Positions 58,606 to 64,000 of a stretch of 64,000 bases of DNA are shown here, piece by piece. Numbering within the stretch: the first letter of the stretch is position 1; each line of letters opens with the position of its first letter. The position numbers and the translations under genes were made by a program. The notes under the pieces were generated by a model. That model saw only the letters and a program-made list of their open reading frames with translations. It did no database searches and was not told where the DNA came from. This DNA is from Sorex araneus (taxonomy: Eukaryota > Chordata > Mammalia > Eulipotyphla > Soricidae), in NCBI RefSeq assembly GCF_027595985.1, contig NC_073307.1, forward strand, positions 13,945,432 to 14,009,431, in the 5' to 3' direction.

Positions 58606-59874
58606 AACAAAAAATAAACAGATCATTTTAAGTTAATGTTGTATATGTATTGCAAGTGATACTATAATAGAATAAGAGTGAAGGTTGACCATTTTCCTTT
58701 TAGCCCAAAGAACACTGCTACTGAGTGCAAAGACTATCAGGCAGAAAAACGTAAATTGGAAACAAAGATTTGTATCAAGATTTTAGAGTGCATAACTAAA
58801 CATTTCAATATTTTTTTATTTCTAGTAGTATTCTTAGAACTTTGAGCTCCTACTTAAAAAAAGACCTTTGATCCAAAATATTTTGGAAATCACACTTGTA
58901 CTTTAGTTTTAATTTAGTTTTAGTTTTACACTCAAGCTGATACCTTATGTTCATGTTTAACCTATGTTCATGTTCCCCGCCTTCTGTAACTGCTCATCTG
59001 AATTTTAACAGGACTATTCACATAGTCCAGTGGAAAACGTCTCTTGTCCATTTATGCGGGCAACCTGGCCTGAGGTGTCCTGATCTGCCTTTACCATGCT
59101 CTGGGGCCCACAAAATTACCCAAGGGCCCTCCTGGCTTCTGTGAGCCTTTGACCAAGCAGTGACTATGCTACCGGGTTGGCCCTCCTGCCAGTGAGCTGG
59201 GGATAGTGAAAGGAATGGGAAACGGTTCTGAGCTGCTGGGCTGTTCACCTTCATACGTGTAGAGGGTTGAGGGAGAAAGAAAGAAACGGAGCACAGAGCC
59301 TCCACTCTCAGACTGCCCTCAGTGGGGGCTGGTCAGCAGCAAACTCCCTCCCAAACCGACTCCATGCTCTCTGCCTCCAGTTTTACTAATCTTATTTATA
59401 ATATTTTAAATTACTTAAAAAAATTGTCTGTATGATGGGGGAGGGACTCCACTGTGGAGGGGGCCCAGGAGCTATCTATCCCCAGTGATTTCCCGCCCCC
59501 AAACACTGGCTGGAAAGTCCAATGCAAGGGCCAGGCCACTGGCAGTTGCTTGGGATGCTGGTAATTGAACCCGGGCCCAGGGAGATTGGGCTGCCAATCT
59601 CCCTGGACTCCCTGGCATGCACCCCATGCACCCCGACCCACGAGCCATCTCAGGGGTGAAGGGCTCCTGGCCCCCTGCTGGGGGTACGATGCCTTCGCCT
59701 TAGATGCCTAAGACACTAATATCAGAATATTGACTGTCAGTTAGGACATGTCAGTGAAAAAGCCCAGTCTCCAACGGCGTCCGATTGTCCAGTGGGTCAG
59801 TTTTGTGTTCTCAACTCTCGAGGTGACATCAGGACGTCTCTGAAACGCTCTCTACACCTAAGGGTCTCTCTCTG

Positions 59875-59875
<1 letters not shown>

Positions 59876-59919
<44 letters not shown>

Positions 59920-59920
59920 C
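59876..59920 (+). repeat. TG dinucleotide microsatellite
   Basis: An uninterrupted run of about 21 TG repeats, followed by CT-rich sequence and the SINE that borders the YTHDC2 CpG island. Confidence 0.95.
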
Positions 59921-59961
59921 TCGCTCTCTCTCTACTCTCTATACCTTAGGGTCTCTGTTCT

Positions 59962-60127
59962 TTTGTTTTGGGGTCACGCCCAGCGCTGCACAGGGGTCAC
60001 TCCTGGCTCATGCACTCAGGAATCACCCCTGGCGGTGCTCAGGGGACCATATGGGATGCTGGGAATCGAACCCGGGTCGGCCACGTGCAAGGCAAACGCC
60101 CTCCCCGCTGTGCTATCGCTCCAGCCC
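59962..60127 (-). mobile_element. SOR-type SINE at the edge of the YTHDC2 CpG island
   Basis: A well-preserved reverse-strand copy (GTCACGCCCAGCGCTGCACA to GTGCTATCGCTCCAGCCCC). The duplication CTCTGTTCT is at 59,953-59,961 and 60,128-60,136. It sits in a TG/CT-rich tract about 580 bp upstream of the YTHDC2 start codon. Confidence 0.9.
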
Positions 60128-60468
60128 CTCTGTTCTCTTTCAATGCTCTCTACAGCTCAGGGTCTCTCTGTTCTCTCTCCCTACCCCCACTTCTCGCTCT
60201 CTGTCGCTCTCTCACACGCGCCCGATCTCCCTTCCAGAACTTTCTGTGGCGCCCCGGCTTCCTCCGCGGGGCCCTTTAGCTCCCCATGCCTGGAAACCTT
60301 GGCTCGGTGCTCGCACCCCCCCCCCTTCTCGCGTTCCCCTGACCCCCGGGCGCCTTCTCCTTCCCTCAGCCTCGCGCCCACCCGGCCACGCGCTCGGACG
60401 CCCCCGCAGAGGCCGCTGCCGGCGCCGGCTGTCGGGGCGCGGCAGCCCGTTCCAAACGCCCGCCGCGC

Positions 60469-60498
60469 TGACGTCGGGGGCGGGGCTCCGTGACGTCA
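60469..60498 (+). promoter_or_regulatory. CRE and GC-box cluster
   Basis: A full palindromic CRE (TGACGTCA, 60,491-60,498) lies 211 bp upstream of the YTHDC2 start codon. A related TGACGTCG is at 60,469-60,476, and a GC box (GGGGGCGGGGC, 60,476-60,486) lies between them. CREs this close to the start of CpG-island genes usually bind CREB/CREM/ATF family factors. Function here is inferred from the motif only. CREM-driven expression would fit the germ-line role of YTHDC2. Confidence 0.6.
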
Positions 60499-60708
60499 TC
60501 ACGCCGGCGCGGCGCGCGTCCGGCTCTTTCCCGGCGCCCGGGCCGGCCGTTGTGTGTCTGTGTGTGTTTGAGTGTGAGTGTGTGTGTGCGCGGGGGCGCT
60601 GCGGGCACTCGGGGCCGCGTCGGGAGCAGCCCCCCGCGTCGGCGCGCACCCCGGAAGCCACAGGCGCGGCCCGCGGGCTGGGCGCGGGGCACGGACGCCC
60701 CCGGGGCC

Positions 60709-60886
60709 ATGTCGCGACCCAGCAACGTCTCCCCGAGGCCGCCCGCGCCCGGCGGTGGCGGCGGCGGCGGCGGCGGCCCGGGGGGCTGCGGCCGGGCCAA
60801 GGGGCTCAAGGACATCCGCATCGACGAGGAGGTGAAGATCGCCGTCAACATCGCCCTGGAGCGCTTCCGCTACGGGGACCAGCGCG
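60709..60886 (+). CDS. YTHDC2: YTHDC2 coding exon 1 (N-terminus, start of R3H domain)
   Basis: First coding exon of the 3'-5' RNA helicase YTHDC2, a cytoplasmic m6A-binding protein needed for meiotic progression together with MEIOC. The exon encodes 59 residues plus one base of codon 60. Visible are MSRPSNVSPR, a nine-glycine run (residues 15-23), then KGLKDIRIDEEVKIAVNIAL, the first helix of the R3H domain. I recognise this segment as near-identical to human YTHDC2. The ATG is the first one downstream of about 60,300 and sits in GGGGCCATGT. The exon ends CGCG followed by the donor GTGAGC at 60,887, splitting a Glu codon (phase 1) that exon 2 completes. Very high GC reflects the CpG island. 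The full protein is about 1,430 residues, so this is a small part of it. Confidence 0.94.
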
Positions 60887-61734
60887 GTGAGCGCGACCCC
60901 CGCCCCCGCGCGGCCCCCGCCCCCCGCGGCCCGAGGGTCGGTTATCCCCGTCTTGTTGGGGGGGGGGGATAGGTTCTTTTTCTTTCAATGGGGGCCTTGG
61001 GAGTGCCGAGTTGGCCCTCCGGGGGGCGCGGGGCGACGTGCGGAGACCCTCCCCCCCGCCCCCGCCGCTGCTGGGCGCGCCCCCCTTTGGAGAGGCCTTC
61101 TCAGGGGGCCAGCCCGGGAGGCTCAGGGACCCACGGGGGGAGCTGGCGGGACTCGGGCCCGGGGGTCCACAGGGCCCACTGGCCCCCAGCCCCCTGCGGG
61201 TCTGGGTCGTGATAACACCCCCCCCACCCACACACCCGGGAGGGATGCGCGGGGTTGATGGGGGACCGCTCTGCGGGGTGGGGCGTTAGGAACGCGGGAG
61301 ATCGGGAGCACAGATACTAACAGCAGAACTGAGCAAACAAAAACACCCCCAAACCACGTTCGTGGGCCCGAGATTCCAGCCCCGGCCAGGTCTGCTCCGT
61401 AAGTGACCTTTGAGCACCTTTGAGCACCTTTGGGTTTCCCTGTTGGGAGGTCACGCCCCTCGGAGCCGCCACGGGGGGTGGGGGGGGATCGGGCTCCCCA
61501 GGCTCGGGATGCCAGAGCAGACTGGGGAAGGAGTGCCTGGGCGTCCCTCGCGCAGAGCATGCACTCAGCGCACGGAGCTTCTCTCCCACCCAGGTTTGTT
61601 TTTTCATTTATTTTTTAAAAAATTTTTTCTTTATTGGAGGGGGCGGAGGTGCACAGCCAGCATTGTTCAGGGCTTACTCCCTGCCCAGTGCTCAAGCCTG
61701 TTGAGCCTAAAACTCTTCAGCCTCCAGGTTTAAT

Positions 61735-61995
61735 TTTTGGTTGTTTGGGGACCACGCCCACCGTTGCGTAGCGTGCACTTTTGGCAGGGCAAGAGTGATG
61801 CAACATAAGGGTGCTTTTAGCAGCGTGCCTAGTTTTTACATTCCGAACCGGGATGCCAGTAACTCTTGCAGTCCTAATTGTGATAGCCCCAAAGCCTCTT
61901 GGCGTTGCCAGAACGTCCTCTGACGTGGCACCGAACCCATGTCATCAGTGTGCAAGGCAAGCACCTTACCCTCTGTGCTGTCTCTCTTGCCCCAG
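61735..61995 (-). mobile_element. SINE pieces flanking a MER5A-like segment
   Basis: Two diverged reverse SINE pieces (GGGGACCACGCCCACCGTTG at about 61,747; GTGTGCAAGGCAAGCACCTT at about 61,950, ending CTCTCTTGCCCCA) bracket about 100 bp (61,825-61,923). That insert resembles the middle of the DNA transposon MER5A (GATGCCAGTAACTCTTGCAG). MER5A is much older than soricid SINEs, so the order is unexpected. Another SINE scrap lies at about 61,640-61,705. Confidence 0.6.
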
Positions 61996-61999
61996 GTTT

Positions 62000-62182
62000 A
62001 GGGTTTTCTTTAGAGGGGTGGGAAAGCAGGCACATCCGGCGATGCTCAGGGGGCTACCCCTACCTTTGCACTCAGTAATCTTTCCTGGTGTGCTCAGGGG
62101 ACCATAGGGGATGCCTGGAATTGACCGCGGGTCAGTCACGTGCAAGCAGGCACCTTATCCTCTGCACTATCCTTCCAGTCCC
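62000..62182 (-). mobile_element. SOR-type SINE in YTHDC2 intron 1
   Basis: A reverse-strand copy: ACATCCGGCGATGCTCAGGG, TGCTCAGGGGACCATAGGGG, GTCACGTGCAAGCAGGCACC, ending TATCCTTCCAGTCCC. Confidence 0.82.
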
Positions 62183-62376
62183 AGGTTTAAGTTTTTTTAA
62201 AGCATAGTAACTTTGGAATGTATTCAATAGTAACTGTTTTTAGATCTGTTTCTCAGTTTCTAGTAAATTTAATTATATGCTTTTTAAGAAGTTTTAGTAT
62301 CTGTAGAAATTGAAGCACTTTGAAAAGAAATTGCCTGGTCTAAATGGTACTTTGTGTTTTTCTTTTTTTCATGTAG

Positions 62377-62467
62377 AAATGGAATTTCCTTCTTCTTTTA
62401 CCAGTACTGAAAGAGCTTTTATTCATCGACTGAGTCAGTCTCTTGGTTTGGTTTCTAAAAGCAAAGG
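62377..62467 (+). CDS. YTHDC2: YTHDC2 coding exon 2 (R3H domain core)
   Basis: This 91-bp exon is preceded by a T-rich tract and the acceptor ATGTAG (AG at 62,375-62,376), and followed by the donor GTAAGA at 62,468. Joined to exon 1 it reads E-MEFPSSFTSTERAFIHRL, then SQSLGLVSKSK and two bases of a Gly codon. It contains the R-x3-H signature of the R3H single-strand nucleic-acid-binding domain (Arg72 to His76, in RAFIH). It matches my recollection of human YTHDC2 except Phe for Leu at residue 67. Phase is 1 on entry and 2 on exit. The next exon, expected to start in the KGANRY region, is not present before base 64,000, so intron 2 runs off the window. Confidence 0.95.
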
Positions 62468-62714
62468 GTAAGATGATAGCTTTTCTTATCTAAAACAAAT
62501 TATTTACCCAAAAGAAATAGAGTTAGGTTTTCTGATGACTGTACGTGGTGATTACTGTATTTTAGATTGACAGCCTTCATTATCGTGTAGGTAAACCGAT
62601 TGTAATCTGTACTAAACCCAGCTCCTTTAATGTTACTGTGCTGTGTCAGGAAGGTGATGAGCCATATTCTAAGAATATGTGTAAATTATTTTCTGTCAGG
62701 TCAAGAATGTGCTC

Positions 62715-62890
62715 ATTGGGCTGGGGAGATAGCCAGGGCTCAGGGGCTCATGCCTTGCTTGCACAAGGAGCCGGAATTGATCCCAGGCTCTGCGTGGCCC
62801 TGGCCCTCTCGTTCCATGACGTACGTTCCCTGGTACGACCCTGGCAGCCCCCACACACCTTGCCCTGAGCAGCACCGCATTGAGACTTGC
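62715..62890 (+). mobile_element. SOR-type SINE, diverged
   Basis: The + strand head GGGCTGGGGAGATAGCCAGG and GAATTGATCCCAGGCTC (B-box region) are followed by a C-rich body and GAGCAGCACCGCATTGAGAC. It has diverged strongly in the middle. Confidence 0.65.
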
Positions 62891-63000
62891 AGTGCATATG
62901 GAGTGAGTCCCCTAAAATAGAACAGGAAGAAATTGTATATATTTTTTGAGGGTCACTCATCCAAAGGGGGGAACAAGTAATTTATTTATTTAAGCCATCC

Positions 63001-63246
63001 GGGCTAGAGCAATAGCAGAGCAGTAGGGCGTTGGCCTTTCACGCGGCCGACCCGTGTTCGATTCCTATGCCCCTCTCGGAGAGCCCGGCAAGCTCCCGAG
63101 AGTATCCCGCCCGCACGGCAGAGCCTGGCAAGCTACCCGTGGCGTATTGGATATGCCAAAAACAGTAACAAATAAGTCTCACGATGAGAGACGTTACTGG
63201 TGCCCGCTCGAACAAATCGATGAGCAGTGGGGTGACAGTGACAGTG
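63001..63246 (+). mobile_element. RTE-tailed SINE in YTHDC2 intron 2
   Basis: A young full-length copy. The head is GGGCTAGAGCAATAGCAGAG, and the body contains GAGAGTATCCCGCCCGCACG. The tail translates as YWCPLEQIDEQWGDSDSD, still resembling the RTE protein C-terminus. The 13-bp duplication ATTTAAGCCATCC is at 62,988-63,000 and 63,247-63,259. Confidence 0.9.
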
Positions 63247-63326
63247 ATTTAAGCCATCCAAATTGAAGATCTCTTAAAAGTAGAAACTTTTATTTTTTAA
63301 ATACTGATATTAGGATTGCTCTGAAG

Positions 63327-63538
63327 CAGAGTTTCTCGGTGTTGGTATTATGAGCTTTTTGGACTGGATAATTCTTCATTATGGTGACTGCTTTGTGCAT
63401 TGTGGGCTATTTAGCAGCATCCCTAACTTTAACATACCTAACCTGGATGCCAGTAACTCTTGCACCCCTAATTGTGATACCAAAATGCCTCTTGGCATTG
63501 CCAGAATATTCTCTGAAGAACTCGATTGAGAACCACAG
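63327..63538 (-). mobile_element. MER5A-type DNA transposon (hAT-Charlie, non-autonomous)
   Basis: From CAGAGTTTCTCGGTGTTGG through GGATAATTCTTCATTATGGT, TGTGCATTGTGGGCTATTTA and GCAGCATCCCTAAC to GATTGAGAACCACAG this follows the mammalian MER5A consensus as I know it, in reverse orientation. The inverted ends (CAG...GAGAACC) are preserved. It lies in YTHDC2 intron 2. Confidence 0.75.
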
Positions 63539-64000
63539 AAAAGAGGCAAAAAAATAATATCCGCCAGTTTTCCCTTTATAAAGGGGCATAACAAGACTTT
63601 ATTACTACATACTAAGTAGTAGGAAAGTTCTAAGATGAAAGTAGCTATTACAGGAAAGCCTTGCTTCTCAGTGCCTACCTGTGATAAACTGACGCCTGGG
63701 ACTGGGGCCTTAGCAGAGGCGAAGGAGCATTTTGAACTAACGTCTCAGGGGATCAGTATGAGTAGTTAGGCTGTCAAGCATTCCCATGTTAGAGTTCTTT
63801 TGTAAAGCTAAAATATTGAACTTTAAAGATTGACAGGCTACACGTGTACCCATTTATCTTTGGAGAGACTGTTCAGATTTTTAGAAGATATAGTTGGGTT
63901 CCGTTATTCAGTGACCCTGGTAAGATACAGGCAACACCTTTAATAATAATGTTTCTGCTGAAAAGTGTGTAAATATTTTCACTATGACAAATTGTTGCCA

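Larger units (their letters stand above)
50941..59875. other. Intergenic: remainder of 50.9-59.9 kb upstream of YTHDC2
   Basis: Between the listed SINEs, 50,941-52,470, 52,621-53,852, 54,021-56,887, 57,153-58,420 and 58,606-59,875 show no gene. 54.0-56.9 kb has no recognisable repeat. 59,440-59,660 has an odd perfect-arm inverted repeat (CCAGGGAGATTGG / CCAATCTCCCTGG) next to SINE-like words. Confidence 0.5.
60180..61280 (+). promoter_or_regulatory. YTHDC2: CpG-island promoter of YTHDC2
   Basis: GC and CpG density rise sharply from about 60,180 and fall again near 61,300, in a window that is otherwise AT-rich. The island spans the likely transcription start, the 5' UTR, coding exon 1 and the start of intron 1. 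No TATA box is evident. The leader from about 60,545 to 60,592 is a TG-rich run (TGTGTGTCTGTGTGTG and similar) followed by GCGCGGGGGCG. I see no ATG between about 60,300 and the start codon at 60,709, so no upstream ORF is predicted. The exact start site cannot be read from sequence. Confidence 0.85.
60887..62376 (+). other. YTHDC2: YTHDC2 intron 1
   Basis: A 1,490-bp GT-AG intron. Its first 400 bp belong to the CpG island and include an 11-G run (60,958-60,968). From about 61,640 it is filled with diverged reverse-strand SINE pieces and a MER5A-like fragment, listed separately. The overlapping ORFs in this GC-rich stretch differ between frames, carry no recognisable domain and are not genes. 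Confidence 0.9.
62468..64000 (+). other. YTHDC2: YTHDC2 intron 2 (5' part)
   Basis: The intron begins GTAAGATGAT and runs beyond the window. It holds a diverged SINE (about 62,715-62,890), an RTE-tailed SINE (63,001-63,246) and a MER5A copy (63,327-63,538). No exon-like open segment matching the next part of YTHDC2 is visible. The last 460 bp look like unique intronic DNA. Confidence 0.85.

Noticed and set aside
1..60000. Exons of MCC, the neighbour expected upstream of YTHDC2 from human gene order
   Set aside because: No coiled-coil coding segment of MCC and no second CpG island are visible; the gene probably lies to the left of the window.
59877..60890. A 337-codon ORF running from the TG microsatellite through the SINE into YTHDC2 exon 1 in another frame
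   Set aside because: Starts in simple repeat, crosses a SINE, is dominated by Arg/Pro/Gly from CpG-island sequence and contradicts the well-supported YTHDC2 frame.
1..64000. CRISPR array, integron or prokaryotic mobile system
   Set aside because: The only regular tandem array is a 27-bp minisatellite without spacers, and all mobile elements are eukaryotic retroelements or old hAT copies.

Overview
This is nuclear DNA from a placental mammal, almost certainly a red-toothed shrew close to Sorex araneus. The diagnosis rests on the repeats. Dozens of copies of a soricid tRNA-derived SINE (SOR-type) lie on both strands. A second SINE type shares the same tRNA head but ends in GACAGT repeats. There are 5'-truncated L1 copies with a shared G-rich 3' UTR, and two fragments of an RTE-clade LINE whose protein resembles nematode RTEs, as described for the shrew element RTE1_Sar. 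There is no bacterial-style gene content, and most short ORFs are chance frames or fall inside repeats.

Only one cellular gene is supported. At the right end, a CpG island (about 60,180-61,280) carries the first coding exon of YTHDC2 (60,709-60,886, + strand). The second coding exon is at 62,377-62,467. The two join across a GT-AG intron in matching phase and encode the N-terminus and first half of the R3H RNA-binding domain. The rest of the gene lies beyond base 64,000. A full CRE palindrome and a GC box sit about 220 bp upstream of the start codon.

Positions 1-60,000 are upstream intergenic DNA and I see no protein-coding gene there. About 1-21,000 holds old SINEs, the two RTE fragments (about 4.6-5.1 kb and 17.9-18.4 kb), an old L1 ORF2 remnant (17.7-20.3 kb), an MLT1-like LTR (9.3-9.6 kb) and L1 3' ends. 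About 21,000-34,800 is repeat-poor in part, with a young 5'-truncated L1 (24.5-25.6 kb) that keeps an open ORF2 C-terminus. About 34,800-41,300 holds three long RTE-tailed non-autonomous elements and a 27-bp minisatellite. About 42,700-50,700 has no recognisable SINE and several purine-rich tracts. About 50,700-60,100 holds more SINEs, the last one inserted just upstream of the CpG island.

The most interesting pattern is a retroelement relay. The RTE LINE, a long non-autonomous element of about 640-710 bp, and the second SINE type all end in the same roughly 65 bp. Those 65 bp correspond to the last codons of the RTE ORF. The two SINE types share one tRNA-Ala-like head but carry different tails, poly-A (L1 style) or RTE-derived. 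One promoter module therefore seems to have been coupled to two different LINE machineries.
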